Source of the DNA: Actinomycetes bacterium
Lineage (GTDB): Bacteria > Actinomycetota > Acidimicrobiia > Acidimicrobiales > Microtrichaceae
DNA: 64,000 bases
NCBI GenBank assembly: GCA_024222295.1
Contig: JAAEPF010000034.1
Location: 1 to 64,000 of the forward strand
Reading direction: 5' to 3'
This document shows positions 53,601 to 62,444 of the stretch, piece by piece. A program made the position numbers and the translations under genes. Position 1 is the first letter of the stretch. Each line of letters opens with the position of its first letter. The notes beneath the pieces were generated by a model. The model ran no database searches and was not told the DNA's origin. It saw only the letters and a program-made list of their open reading frames with translations.

Positions 53601-55334
53601 GCCCGAAGTGCTCACCCTGCTGACACCCAGAACTGGTTGGATGACCTTGTCGGTTCGCGACGTGCGATGCCCGTGGCTGTCGCAGGTGAGGAACGGTTCG
53701 CGGCAGCCGAAGACGCCGGCCGTCTTCGTGACGCCCTGGGCGCGGCTGTTCCGATTGGCCTGCCGGCGGCGTTCACCGAGTCGGTCGACCACCCGTTGCG
53801 CGAGCTGGTGGCGCGCCACGCACGTACCCATGGCCCGTTCACCACCGATTCGGTGGCCCGCCGCTTCGGTGTGTCACGCGAGGTGGTCCAGGGTGCTCTC
53901 ACTGCGCTCGAGGACGACCACCGGGTCGTCGCCGGTGAGTTCACCCCCGGTGGCGTGGAGCGCGAGCACTGCGATGCCGAGGTGTTGCGCCAGCTACGCC
54001 GGCGTTCACTGGCGTCGCTGCGCAAGGAGGTGGAGCCCGTCGGAGCGGCCACCCTCGCCCGCTTCGTCACCCGTTGGCAGGGTGTCGGCAGCACCCATCG
54101 CGGGGCCGACGCCGTGGCCGAGGCGGTTGGCGTCCTGCAGGGGGCGTCACTCGTCGCGTCGACCGTCGAGGAGGACGTGTTGCGTACCCGGGTGGCGGAC
54201 TACCGGGCCGCGGATCTCGACCTGTTGTGCTCCACCGGTGAGGTCGTGTGGTGTGGAGCCGGTGGGTTGGGGGCCAACGACGGCCGCATCCGACTGGGCT
54301 TCCGTGACCAGTTCGCATCACTGGTCAATGCCCCGGATGGTGACCTGCCGGCCGACCCCCACCACGAGGTCCTTCGTTCCCACCTCGCGGAGGTGGGCGC
54401 TTCGTTCTGGGCTGACCTCGTCGAGGCCGTGCGCCGCGAACGCATCCCATCTGACGACGAGACGGTGCTCGAAGCGCTGTGGGACCTGGTGTGGTCCGGC
54501 GAGGTCACCAACGACACACTCTCGCCGCTGCGTGCGCGACTGGCCGGTGGCTTGCGCCGCAAGGGGTCGGGTGCGCGGTCGCGTCGACGCCCGGACCTTC
54601 GCGCGGTTAGTCGCACCGGTCCGCCGAGTGCCGCCGGCCGCTGGTCCAGCACGGCTCCGCTGTTCGCCCGCTCGCCGACACCCACCGAATCGACCATGGC
54701 GCGGGCCCTGCAGCTGCTCGAGCGCTATGGAGTGCTGACGCGGGAGATGGCGCTGGCCGAGGGCATCGAAGGTGGTTTCGCCGGCGTCTATCCGGTCCTC
54801 AAGGTCCTCGAGGAACGAGGCCAGGTGCGCCGCGGCTACTTCGTGGAGGGGTTGGGCGCAGCGCAGTTCGCGTCCCCGGGCGCAGTCGACCGACTGAGGG
54901 CCGAGGGCAACAGGAGCTTCGAGGCGGCAGACACCGACACCGCCCGCCTGCCGTGGGAACCGGAGCCCGACACCCCCGACGAGCCCGACACGTGGGTGCT
55001 CGCCGCAACCGACCCCGCGCAGCCGTTCGGTGCGGCGATTCCCTGGCCGCGCAGCGCCGGCCAGCCGTCGCGGTCGGCCGGTGCCTACGTGGTGATCGTG
55101 GGCGGTGAAGCGTGTGCCTACGTGGAGCGCGGTGGTCGCAGGTTGCTCACGTTCCCCGCCGCGGAGGGCAACGATCGCTGGGCTCCCGCGCTCGCCGGTC
55201 TCGTAGCGTCGGGTCGGGTGCGCCGGCTGCAGGTGGAGAAGGTCGACGACGATCGGGTCGCTGCCTCTCCCCATTGCGGCCCCCTGCGCGCGGCGGGGTT
55301 CGCCGAGGGTTACAAGGGACTGACCCTGGGCTAG
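50700..55334 (+). CDS. lhr: Lhr-type long DNA/RNA helicase
   Basis: 1544 residues, the usual size of full-length Lhr. The core holds Walker A APTGSGKTLAAFLW, motif II IIDEIHAL (DEIH), motif III VGLSATQRPL, motif IV region TLVFVNARRMAERLS and motif VI LQRIGRAGHQVG. After the winged-helix and Lhr domains comes the long Lhr C-terminal region, built of winged-helix-like modules (TDSVARRFGVSREVVQGALT). Lhr is linked to repair of DNA damage in mycobacteria. GTG 50700 has a TACGCT box 6 nt upstream; ATG 50766 is an alternative. Confidence 0.93.
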   Translation: MPPEADPPDHQQPHTGGQSGAAMHGFSEPVREWFGSSFPEPTSAQAGAWPAIARGEHTLLCAPTGSGKTLAAFLWALDRLGQAGEAAAGPAGTQVLYVSPLRALAVDVEKNLRSPLRGIQLAAERAGATWVPPTVGVRTGDTSASERRSLVRHPPDILITTPESLFLMLTSAARETLVDVGTVIIDEIHALAPTKRGAHIAVSLERLERLVSASRRERGMAVEAAAVQRVGLSATQRPLEVVAGFLGGAEVSGEGVQPRPVTVVDAGVSKELDLQVVVPVPDMTAPATGSTDGDSTPSIWPSIHPRLLELIEAHNSTLVFVNARRMAERLSSRLNELAHEGEPEHTAGEAAGTSVADESMELVKAHHGSLSRERRLQVEDELKSGSLRGLVATSSLELGIDMGAVDLVVQVSSPGSVASGLQRIGRAGHQVGVPSRGRIFPKHRADLLEAAVVTRRMHEGLIERTAVPRNPLDVLAQQVVATVALDEWPDDELFDLVRQAANYNTLTRGVFDAVLDLLAGRYPSEEFAELRPRIVWNRVDGIVRGRSSAQRLAVTNAGTIPDRGLFGVFLPDGTRVGELDEEMVYESRVGETFLLGATTWQIQEITFERVVVTPAPGRPGKMPFWHGDGPGRDAELGAAMGSFVRELRSKDPDSAFAELLEHHDLDDLAAQNLLAYLEEQSEATGVVPDDRTLLVERFRDEIGDWRLCIHSPYGSRVHAPWAMALRARLEEHFGGDTLGVEVIWSDDGIVVRLPDTADEVPTELLFGDPDEIESEVVTALPASSAFAARFRECAARSLLLPRRRPDQRTPLWQQRQRAADLLSVASRYPSFPVLLETTREMCSDVYDLAALKSVLADVRSRATRVVSVETQSPSPFARSLLFGWIAVYMYEGDAPLAERRAAALALDRDLLRELLGAEELRSLLDADVVATVELELQRLVDGRGARDADELHDLLRVLGPMSVVELGARSAHPADTQNWLDDLVGSRRAMPVAVAGEERFAAAEDAGRLRDALGAAVPIGLPAAFTESVDHPLRELVARHARTHGPFTTDSVARRFGVSREVVQGALTALEDDHRVVAGEFTPGGVEREHCDAEVLRQLRRRSLASLRKEVEPVGAATLARFVTRWQGVGSTHRGADAVAEAVGVLQGASLVASTVEEDVLRTRVADYRAADLDLLCSTGEVVWCGAGGLGANDGRIRLGFRDQFASLVNAPDGDLPADPHHEVLRSHLAEVGASFWADLVEAVRRERIPSDDETVLEALWDLVWSGEVTNDTLSPLRARLAGGLRRKGSGARSRRRPDLRAVSRTGPPSAAGRWSSTAPLFARSPTPTESTMARALQLLERYGVLTREMALAEGIEGGFAGVYPVLKVLEERGQVRRGYFVEGLGAAQFASPGAVDRLRAEGNRSFEAADTDTARLPWEPEPDTPDEPDTWVLAATDPAQPFGAAIPWPRSAGQPSRSAGAYVVIVGGEACAYVERGGRRLLTFPAAEGNDRWAPALAGLVASGRVRRLQVEKVDDDRVAASPHCGPLRAAGFAEGYKGLTLG

Positions 55335-55390
55335 GGTCGCCGCACACGAACTGGACAGGTGTCCAGCTCGACGGGACCAAGGAGTGAGGC

Positions 55391-56254
55391 GTGTCTGCAA
55401 CAGACGGTGATGCGTTCGACCGCAACAGGCGATACGAGGGCAAGGTGGTGCTGGTGACCGGGGCGGCCCGCGGTCAGGGGCGCAGCCATGCGGTCGGCTT
55501 CGCCCGTGAGGGAGCCCACATCATCGGGATCGACATGTGCGCCGACCTGGAGCACGCGCCGTATCCACTGGCGACAGAGGAGGATCTCGCCGAGACCGTA
55601 CGCCTGGTCGAGGAGGCCGGCGGCGCGATGCATCCCGAGCGGGCCGACGTGCGCGAGTACCGGCCGCTGCGCGAGGCGGTCAAGCGGGGCATTGAGCTCT
55701 TTGGCCGCTTGGACGTGATCCTCGCCAACGCCGGCACCTACGCGCCGATGCCGGTGCAGTACGTCGACCCCGACTCGTGGAGGGAGACCGTCGACGTGAA
55801 CCTCACCGGCGTCTTCCACACGGTCAAGGCAGGGGTGCGCACCATGATCGAGCAGAACGAGGGCGGTGCGGTCGTGATGACGTCGTCGACCGCCGGGCTG
55901 AAGGGCTTCTACGGCGCCCCTGCGTACAACGCGGCGAAGCACGGCGTGGTGGGACTGATGCGGTCGCTGGCGCTCGAACTCGCCCCCAACCAGATCCGGG
56001 TCAACTCGATCCATCCCACCTCGGTCGCGACGCCCATGATCGTCAACGAGGTGTTCCCCAAGCTGGTGCGGATGGACCTGGAGGACCCGGGTGTCGACGA
56101 CGCAGCCGAGTTCCTCAGGCCCCAGCAACCGATGGACATCCCTTGGATCGAGGCTCAGGACATCACCAACGCGATGCTGTGGTTGTGTTCCGACGAAGCC
56201 CGCTACGTCACAGGAGTCACGATGCCGATCGATGCGGGTGCCCTGCTGAAGTAG
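55391..56254 (+). CDS. Mycofactocin-type SDR oxidoreductase
   Basis: 287 residues. VTGAARGQGRSHAVGFAREGA and the long insert between strand 2 and 3 (CADLEHAPYPLATEEDLAE) are diagnostic of the mycofactocin-coupled SDR family. The catalytic Ser is in TSSTAGLKG and Tyr-x3-Lys in PAYNAAKHG; the end is GVTMPIDAGALLK. Enzymes of this group hold NAD tightly and pass electrons to the peptide cofactor mycofactocin. AAGGAG precedes GTG 55391. Mycofactocin biosynthesis genes are not in the window. Confidence 0.9.
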   Translation: MSATDGDAFDRNRRYEGKVVLVTGAARGQGRSHAVGFAREGAHIIGIDMCADLEHAPYPLATEEDLAETVRLVEEAGGAMHPERADVREYRPLREAVKRGIELFGRLDVILANAGTYAPMPVQYVDPDSWRETVDVNLTGVFHTVKAGVRTMIEQNEGGAVVMTSSTAGLKGFYGAPAYNAAKHGVVGLMRSLALELAPNQIRVNSIHPTSVATPMIVNEVFPKLVRMDLEDPGVDDAAEFLRPQQPMDIPWIEAQDITNAMLWLCSDEARYVTGVTMPIDAGALLK

Positions 56255-56282
56255 TCCGGGAGTACGCGGGTACTTTGGGCCC

Positions 56283-56909
56283 ATGCCCCGAAAGCGTCCG
56301 ACCCGTATTCGTGTCCTGCTGGTGGCGCTCGGCGCCACGGCTTTCGTGGCGGCCGGCTGCACCTCGGAGGGCGACACCGCCTCGGACCAGGTCGAGTCCT
56401 CGCGTGACGACGAGCCGGCGGTGGCCCCGGGTGGGGGCGACGACGCCGACGGCGGCTCCGATGCCACGCCGGACGCCGAGGCCGACTCCGGCGTGCCCGC
56501 CGATGCGGGAGTGGTCATGACCGACGTCGCCACAGGAGAGTCGGTGCCGCTCGACGCGGCGCTTGCCAGCTCCGACGGCAAGCCGGTGCTCGCATGGTTC
56601 TGGGCTCCGTACTGCCCTACGTGCCGTGGCGAGGCCCCTGAGCTCAACGAGTTCATGGCCTCGAACTCGGACCGGGTCAAGCTGGTCGGCATAGGCGCGC
56701 GAAACGACCTGGAGCAGGCCGAGGGATTCCTGTCGGACACCGGCGTGTCCAACTTCCCGCTGCTATGGGATCCGACCGGCCAGTCGTGGGTCGACAACGC
56801 AGTTGCCGCGCAGCCGTACATGATCCTGTTGGTGGACGGTGAGGAAGTGGAGCGTTGGCCGGGTGGTGCATCGGTGCGCCAGATCGAGGACGCGCTCGCG
56901 CAGGTCTGA
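56283..56909 (+). CDS. Thioredoxin-like (TlpA/ResA type) lipoprotein
   Basis: 208 residues: lipobox AAGCTS, a long Asp/Gly/Ala-rich linker (residues ~30-75) and a thioredoxin fold with redox motif WAPYCPTCRGEAPEL and a cis-Pro in AAQPYMIL. Such proteins reduce or form disulfides outside the membrane, often for cytochrome c maturation. TACTTT 6 nt before ATG 56283 suggests a leaderless message. Confidence 0.89.
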   Translation: MPRKRPTRIRVLLVALGATAFVAAGCTSEGDTASDQVESSRDDEPAVAPGGGDDADGGSDATPDAEADSGVPADAGVVMTDVATGESVPLDAALASSDGKPVLAWFWAPYCPTCRGEAPELNEFMASNSDRVKLVGIGARNDLEQAEGFLSDTGVSNFPLLWDPTGQSWVDNAVAAQPYMILLVDGEEVERWPGGASVRQIEDALAQV

Positions 56910-56930
56910 CCCAGCGCCGTGCCCCGCCGG

Positions 56931-57950
56931 CTAGACGAGGGGTATGTATCCCGGCACCTGGCGGTGCGGCGTGTCCAGGTAGACCTTCGCCTCGGGTGAG
57001 CCGCCGAGGCGGCCATGGCTCCACCGGATCTCGACGTGACCGACCACCTCCACGCTGCCGCCTTGCCCGGAGTCGTCGCGTGCCGACATGGCAGCCGACC
57101 AGGTGACCTGCGGTTGTCCGGCCGCCTGCGGGCCGATCTCGAAGTCGTCGAGCTGCCACGCCTGGTTCCAGTCCCACGGGGTCGCCACGCGCAACCGCAG
57201 TGATTCGCCCCGGCCGGTGCCGAGCACGAAGTAGGGCGTCGCCGAGAGCCGCAGCAGCCTCCAGAGCATGGAACGCCTCTCGCGGTCGGTGCCGAGTGCG
57301 GAGTTCCACCGTTGCGCGGACACTCTGGAGACCACCTCGGCGAGTTCGGCGTAGGCGATCGCTGTGTCGGGCGAGGTCACCTCGCGGGCCTGCGCGAGCT
57401 GTCGGCGCTGCACCGTGTCGAGATCGCCGACCCTCTCGGGGAGCTGCTCTCCGCCCTCAACCAGCCGGCGTACCGCCTGGTAGTGCGCCTGGTGTTCGGC
57501 GGGTGCGACCTCGGCGAACCAGTCGCCGCTGCGCTGGCCCGCGGCACCTGTGAGGCAACGGTCGAACAAGGCCGAGGGAGACGCGTTGTGAAGCACCTTG
57601 GATGCGTACTTGCAGCTCACCAGGTACACGTGGTCGATCCGCAGGTCAGCGGGCACTGCGTGGTCGGCGGGGTCGCGGTGACTGCCCTTCCATTCGATCG
57701 CCACCGGATGGCGGTCCCGCAGGCCGTCGGTGGCGCGCAACAGTGCCCGGCCGTTGTTGAATGCGGCCAGGAACTCACCTTCGTGGTTGCGGTCAGCGAA
57801 GGCGCCGCGCAGCCGGTCCCAGGTGCCGTCGTCGACGTTGCGGAGCTCGGGTGGCGCCTTGGCACCCGCTAGCGCCGCCTGCGGGTCGTCGTCGCCGAGC
57901 GTGCCGAGACCCGTGACGATCTCGGTGATCTCGGTGCGAAGCGACGCCAT
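56931..57950 (-). CDS. Unknown protein with possible nuclease-like core
   Basis: 339 residues with no family I can name. The stretch VAIEWKGSHRDPADHAVP then RIDHVYLVSCKYASKVLHN has acidic residues followed by Lys pairs (E-W-K, S-C-K), the spacing loosely resembling PD-(D/E)xK nucleases. The second half (LWRLLRLSATPYFVLGTG ... VEVVGHVEIRWSHGR) looks like a separate beta-rich domain. ATG 57950 was chosen because a longer version overlaps the divergent NTF2-like gene. Soluble, no signal peptide. Confidence 0.7.
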   Translation of the reverse strand: MASLRTEITEIVTGLGTLGDDDPQAALAGAKAPPELRNVDDGTWDRLRGAFADRNHEGEFLAAFNNGRALLRATDGLRDRHPVAIEWKGSHRDPADHAVPADLRIDHVYLVSCKYASKVLHNASPSALFDRCLTGAAGQRSGDWFAEVAPAEHQAHYQAVRRLVEGGEQLPERVGDLDTVQRRQLAQAREVTSPDTAIAYAELAEVVSRVSAQRWNSALGTDRERRSMLWRLLRLSATPYFVLGTGRGESLRLRVATPWDWNQAWQLDDFEIGPQAAGQPQVTWSAAMSARDDSGQGGSVEVVGHVEIRWSHGRLGGSPEAKVYLDTPHRQVPGYIPLV

Positions 57951-57982
57951 GTCGAGATCATGCCCCAGGTAAGGTCGGCGGC

Positions 57983-58366
57983 GTGCCAACCACCCAAGAG
58001 ATGATCGCGGCGGTCGAGGCCTACACCGCCGCCCACACTGCCGGCGACGTGGAGGCGATAGTCGCCCTGTTCGCGCCCGACGCCGTCGTGGCCGACCCGA
58101 TCCACGAGCCGGCCCACGTCGGCACCGACTCCATCAGGGCGTTCTTCACCGGTACCCACCAGTTGGCCGACTCACTCGACCTCCAGCTCACCGGACCGGT
58201 TCGCGCAGTCGACAGGTTCGTGGCCTTCCCGATGCGTGCCGTTTCCACGATCGGGGAGATGAAGGTGGCAGTCGACATCATCGACGTGATGACCTTCCGA
58301 GACGACGGCCTGATCGGCGACATGAAGGCCTACTGGGACCCGGCAGCGATCACCCCGGTCGACTGA
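57983..58366 (+). CDS. SnoaL/NTF2-like protein (ketosteroid-isomerase fold)
   Basis: 127 residues with the cone-shaped NTF2 fold pattern: AYTAAHTAGDVEAIVALFAP, DPIHEPAHVG and IIDVMTFRDDGLIGDMKAYW, like steroid delta-isomerases and SnoaL-type enzymes. Substrate unknown. TAAGGT 7 nt before GTG 57983 marks a leaderless start. Confidence 0.86.
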   Translation: MPTTQEMIAAVEAYTAAHTAGDVEAIVALFAPDAVVADPIHEPAHVGTDSIRAFFTGTHQLADSLDLQLTGPVRAVDRFVAFPMRAVSTIGEMKVAVDIIDVMTFRDDGLIGDMKAYWDPAAITPVD

Positions 58367-58466
58367 CAGGGCGGCTCTGGCGCGTGCACCGTTTGGATCG
58401 GCCGAGGCGACTCGTAGGCCTGTCTTAGCCGTCAGCACCGCCGGTTCCCGGCAGAAGGGCAGGCCG

Positions 58467-58862
58467 ATGAACGGAGCCGAAGCACTCGTGTTGTCACTCG
58501 AGCGGGCCGGAGTAGAGCGAATCTTCGGCATCCCCGGCGAGGAGAACATCCACGTCGTCGAGGCCATGCGGACTTCTTCGATCGAGTTGGTGCTCACCCG
58601 CCACGAGCAAGCGGCCGGCTTCATGGCTGCCACGCACGGACGGCTCACCAGACGGGTGGGTGTGTGCATGTCGACGCTGGGACCGGGTGCGACCAACCTC
58701 GTCACGGCGGCTGCCTACGCGCAGTTGGGTGGGTTTCCCATGCTGATGATCACCGGTCAGAAGCCGATCGGTCGATCCAAGCAGGGTCGCTTCCAGATCC
58801 TCGACGTGTGCTCGATGATGTAGCCGCTCTGCAACTTCACACGCCGCGTCGAGTCCGGGTGC
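58467..58862 (+). pseudogene. Truncated IlvB-like (acetolactate synthase family) N-terminal stub
   Basis: ATG 58467 opens a 118-codon frame with the TPP-dependent-enzyme start: FGIPGEENIHVVEAM, TRHEQAAGFMAA with the TPP-activating Glu, and MSTLGPGATNLVTA. It ends at TAG 58821-58823. Beyond it, PLCNFTRRVESG still matches the family (PLTKFTxxVxSG), so the TAG is a nonsense mutation. Homology then breaks at ~58862. About 430 codons are missing. The stub would lack the cofactor-binding C-domain. Confidence 0.82.
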
Positions 58863-58864
58863 GA

Positions 58865-59581
58865 AGCTGCAACGTCGACTCGACGGTCAACGGCGCGACG
58901 CGCAGCGACAAGGGCGCCCCGAACGCCGCGGTCGTGTGGCCCGGAGCTGACGGGAATGACCAGGTTGCGGTGGTGGAGCTCACCTCCGCCAGCTACGACG
59001 CGGGTGCTGCCACGGCCGCCTACGGCTCCGAGGCCCTCGGGGGTGACCATGACCGACTCAGCGGGTTCGGCTACGCCGCAACGCTGCCGACGGGTGAGGA
59101 ATTGGCGCCGGTGAGTTTGTTCATCGACAGCCTCACCGAGATCGAGAAGTGCTACCTGACGGTTCACAACAACACCAGGGACGACTTCAAAGTCGTGTCC
59201 AGCGTCGACACTGGCGTGTTTCCGCACTGGCCTGACACGATCGCCGCCGGCACGACAGCGAACATGTACTCGAGGGCCTTGCTGATCATCCACCCGTGCA
59301 ACGGTGAGGCCCTGTACCAGGCTGACGGTGGCGGCGAGTTCGGTTACACGTGGAACAACCCGGTGACCGGTTCGAACGAATGGTCGTACTACTGAACTGA
59401 CGGCTACGACTGCTACTCGCAGAACGACGAGAACGACTCGAGCCTCAAGAACGTGCTGTGGATCTGCGACAAGGGCGGCGACTGCGCCACGGCTGCCGCC
59501 GGTCAGAAGATGGGTGTCGGCACGGTCCCGTCCACGACGTCAGCGGACCACTCGCAGGTGAACCAGCAGATCACCGACTAG
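58865..59581 (+). pseudogene. Fragment of a secreted Cys-containing protein with internal TGA
   Basis: A frame begins abruptly (SCNVDSTVNGATRSDKGAPN) after the IlvB stub, reads through Cys-containing, beta-rich sequence (EIEKCYLTVHNN; IIHPCNGEALYQADGGG), and meets TGA at 59393-59395 after NEWSYY. The same frame continues as protein-like sequence (TDGYDCYSQNDENDSS; VLWICDKGGDC) to TAG 59579-59581. No signal peptide or proper start is present. Probably a 5'-truncated gene with a nonsense mutation; the family is not recognised. Confidence 0.6.
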
Positions 59582-59755
59582 TTGCAGCTCGCCCCTGGCC
59601 TTCCCAGCGTCGAGATCGCGCGGCATGTAGTGCAGCGCTCCACCCGCGACCCGGGTGCCGTGGCGCTGCGGTTCGCGAGGGTGCGCCAATGCCGCGCCGA
59701 CAGTGCACCGGAGCAGGCCGACTCCATCGAGGCTGTCCAGGCCCTCCGGTCCTGA
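59582..59755 (+). pseudogene. Short coding-like fragment
   Basis: Fifty-eight codons ([20 protein letters not shown] to IEAVQALRS) continue in the same frame after the TAG at 59579. GC-rich third positions look coding, but there is no convincing start or family match. It may be the tail of another lost gene. Together with the two preceding entries, this fills the stretch 58824-59767, which holds no intact gene. Confidence 0.3.
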
Positions 59756-59767
59756 GGCGTCCAGGCA

Positions 59768-62434
59768 CTATTCGGAGGAGATTGCGTCGAGCATCTCGAG
59801 TCGCCTTGCCCGGCGAGCCGGGAGGATCGCTGACAGGACCCCGAGCAGTGCGGCCGCGACCGTTATCACGACCAGTTGCAGCCACGGCAGCTTGAGGGTG
59901 AGCAGTCCGGGGTCGTCAGCGGAGATCGCGAACGCGAGGGCGACGGCAAACAGGATTCCGATCACCATGCCGAGCAAGGTTCCGAACACGGCGATGATCG
60001 CCGCCTCGGTGCGGACGGTCCATCCGAGCTGGCGCCTCGACATGCCGACGGCGCGCAACAGGCCGAACTCGCGGGTGCGCTCCAGCACCGACAACGAGAG
60101 CGTGTTGGCGACCCCGATCAGGGCGATGATCACGGCCAGCGCCAGCAGTCCGTAGAGCACGGTGACGAACAGGTCGATCGGGGCGGTCTGCGACTCGATG
60201 AACTCCTCGACGTCCTGGATCACCACGTCTGGGCGGCTGTCCACCATCTCCTCGAGGTCTGCCTTCACCGTGGCGCGTACTTCGTCGTCGTCTTCGGTGG
60301 ATACGTAGACCGCGAAGATCACGTCGAGATTGGGCAACGGATTCGCCTGGATGGTCTCGTTGGAGAGGTAGTAGTTGTCGTCGGGTCCCAGCCCGTCGCT
60401 GTAGGTCGCAACGAGGGTGATGTCCTGCACGCCCGTGGAAGCGAAGTACATCGGGATGGTGTCGCCCACCTCCCAGCCGCGCTCCTCGGCCACCTCTGCA
60501 CGTGCCACGAGGGCGGAGCCGGGTGATGCGGTGGGATCACCCTCGATGTCGCCCATGTCGATCAGGTCGAAGAAGTTCGAGGGCTCGTATCCGTTGGCGA
60601 ACACACTCTCGCCGTCGGGCACCTCGTCGCTGACCCCGAACTCGCCCCGAGTCGAGTCCTCTGTGGGCACTGTGGTTGTCGTGGCGTCCTCGGCCGCCTT
60701 GCGCTTTGCCTCTTCGTCGAGCAGGACCACGGCGCTGAACCGGACCGGTGAGGTCTCCTCGACCCCGTCGATCGAGTTGGCGCCGTCGACCAACCCGGGA
60801 GGTACGCCGAGGTTGGAGAAGTTGCCTGCGCTCGCGATGAAGTCGACGTCGCCGAGAGCTGACTCGATCTCCTCGGTGACGCTGGCCTTGACCGTGTTGG
60901 CGAGCACTGCGATAACCACGACCAGGGTCACGCCGACGGTGAGGGCGGCCGCTGTCACCGCTGTGCGCCGCGGGTTGCGCGCGGCGTTCTCCGCGGCGAG
61001 GCGCCCGGTCACGCTGCCGCTGCGGGTCAGCGGCCAGGCAAGCGCCATGCTCGCCGGACGCGCGAGCAGCGGGCCGAGGATCACGGCCACCGACACGAGT
61101 ATGAACAGCAGGCCTGCGCCCACGAGGTAGAGCGGGCTGTCAACTGAGTCAGTCAGGCCGAGGGCCGCCAGCACGATGCCACCGAACAACAGCAGGCTTC
61201 CCCAGACCTTTCGCGGTGTGGATACCCCGCTGCGGTCTATGCCGACCTCGGCGAGCGCTGCCATGGGGCTGATACGTGACGCGCGGATGGCCGGAATAAC
61301 CGCTGAAACGGATGTGACGCCGATGCCCACGACGAAGGCCAGAACGAGCGTCGACCCTGTCGGGAAGGCGAGGCCGCTCTCGACGCTCACGAAGGTGCCC
61401 GTCAGCGCCTTGATCGCCGTCGCCAGCAGTGAGCCACCGATGAGTCCGATCGCTGACGCAAACAGGCCGATGATCACCGCCTCCACCAGCGTGGCGACGA
61501 CCACCTGCCGACGCTTCGCCCCGATGGCCCGCAGCAGGGCGGTTTCACGCGTGCGCTGGGCCACGATTATCGAGAACGTGTTGTAGATGATGAACGCCGC
61601 CACCACGAGCGCAATCACTCCGAACACCGACACGACCGTGGTGAGGATGCCCACGAACTGGGCGACCTGTTCGGAGTTTTCCTCGGTCCACTCCTCGCCG
61701 GTCAGCACCTGCGTGTCCGGCGCCGCGTCGGCCAGCGACTCGGCGAGTTCCTGTTGTGAGACGCCTTCGGCGGCACCCGCAGCCACGTAGCTGTACTGTC
61801 CCGGCGCACCTGACAGCTGCTGCGCGACCTCTTCGGTGAAGTAGAGCGGCTTGGCCCCCGAGAACTGGTCGCCTTCCTCACCCAGGCCGAGGATGCCCAC
61901 GAGCTCGAACTCGGCTTGGGTGTCCTGGCCCACGACCTCGACGGTGTCGCCGATGGACCAGCCGTTGTCCTCGGCGGTCCTGAAGTCCATCGCCAGCTGG
62001 TCCGGTTGCGTGGGACCCTCGCCGTCGACGAGCACGCCGGGTCGGATCGGGTCGTCGATCCAATTGAACACGAGGGTTGGCGGCCCGAATCCGGAGTTGA
62101 TCACCTTGCCGTCGGGTCCGACCAGCGCCACTGTCGATGCCTCGACAATGCCGTACGCGGCGCGCACACCGTCAGCGGATCGGGCTTCCTCGACGACCGA
62201 CTCGTCCACGGGTGGGCGGAGTTCGCCAAGGGGGAACTCCTGCACATCAGGCGAACGAACGACGGCGTCGTAGCCCTTATATACGTCTGAGATCAGCGAG
62301 TCGATCGATTCGTTGAGTACTCCGGCGAGGATCTGCGTGCCGGTGAGGAACGCGATGCCGAGGATGACGGCCAGGCCGGTGGTGACGAGCCTGCGCTTGC
62401 GCGCCATCAGCTCCTTGAACGCTACGCGTAGCAT
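59768..62434 (-). CDS. FtsX/MacB-type ABC transporter permease (two FtsX domains)
   Basis: 888 residues. A first helix (TTGLAVILGIAFLTGTQIL) is followed by a large external MacB-PCD-like domain, three helices of the first FtsX domain (VSVFGVIALVVAAFIIYNTF; AIGLIGGSLLATAIKAL), three more central helices, a second external domain and the second FtsX domain (LFVTVLYGLLALAVIIALIGV). This is the single-chain, double-FtsX layout of actinobacterial exporters of the LolE/MacB type. It lies 10 nt downstream of its ATPase gene. Probable role: lipoprotein or peptide export, or envelope signalling. Confidence 0.91.
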   Translation of the reverse strand: MLRVAFKELMARKRRLVTTGLAVILGIAFLTGTQILAGVLNESIDSLISDVYKGYDAVVRSPDVQEFPLGELRPPVDESVVEEARSADGVRAAYGIVEASTVALVGPDGKVINSGFGPPTLVFNWIDDPIRPGVLVDGEGPTQPDQLAMDFRTAEDNGWSIGDTVEVVGQDTQAEFELVGILGLGEEGDQFSGAKPLYFTEEVAQQLSGAPGQYSYVAAGAAEGVSQQELAESLADAAPDTQVLTGEEWTEENSEQVAQFVGILTTVVSVFGVIALVVAAFIIYNTFSIIVAQRTRETALLRAIGAKRRQVVVATLVEAVIIGLFASAIGLIGGSLLATAIKALTGTFVSVESGLAFPTGSTLVLAFVVGIGVTSVSAVIPAIRASRISPMAALAEVGIDRSGVSTPRKVWGSLLLFGGIVLAALGLTDSVDSPLYLVGAGLLFILVSVAVILGPLLARPASMALAWPLTRSGSVTGRLAAENAARNPRRTAVTAAALTVGVTLVVVIAVLANTVKASVTEEIESALGDVDFIASAGNFSNLGVPPGLVDGANSIDGVEETSPVRFSAVVLLDEEAKRKAAEDATTTTVPTEDSTRGEFGVSDEVPDGESVFANGYEPSNFFDLIDMGDIEGDPTASPGSALVARAEVAEERGWEVGDTIPMYFASTGVQDITLVATYSDGLGPDDNYYLSNETIQANPLPNLDVIFAVYVSTEDDDEVRATVKADLEEMVDSRPDVVIQDVEEFIESQTAPIDLFVTVLYGLLALAVIIALIGVANTLSLSVLERTREFGLLRAVGMSRRQLGWTVRTEAAIIAVFGTLLGMVIGILFAVALAFAISADDPGLLTLKLPWLQLVVITVAAALLGVLSAILPARRARRLEMLDAISSE

Positions 62435-62444
62435 CGCAGGGCCC

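Noticed and set aside
51855-53831. A 658-codon frame antisense to lhr
   Set aside because: Shadow frame inside the helicase gene with His/Arg/Gly-rich nonsense composition.
59393-59395. Selenocysteine at TGA
   Set aside because: No SECIS-like hairpin seen directly downstream and the gene is already 5'-truncated; a nonsense mutation is simpler.
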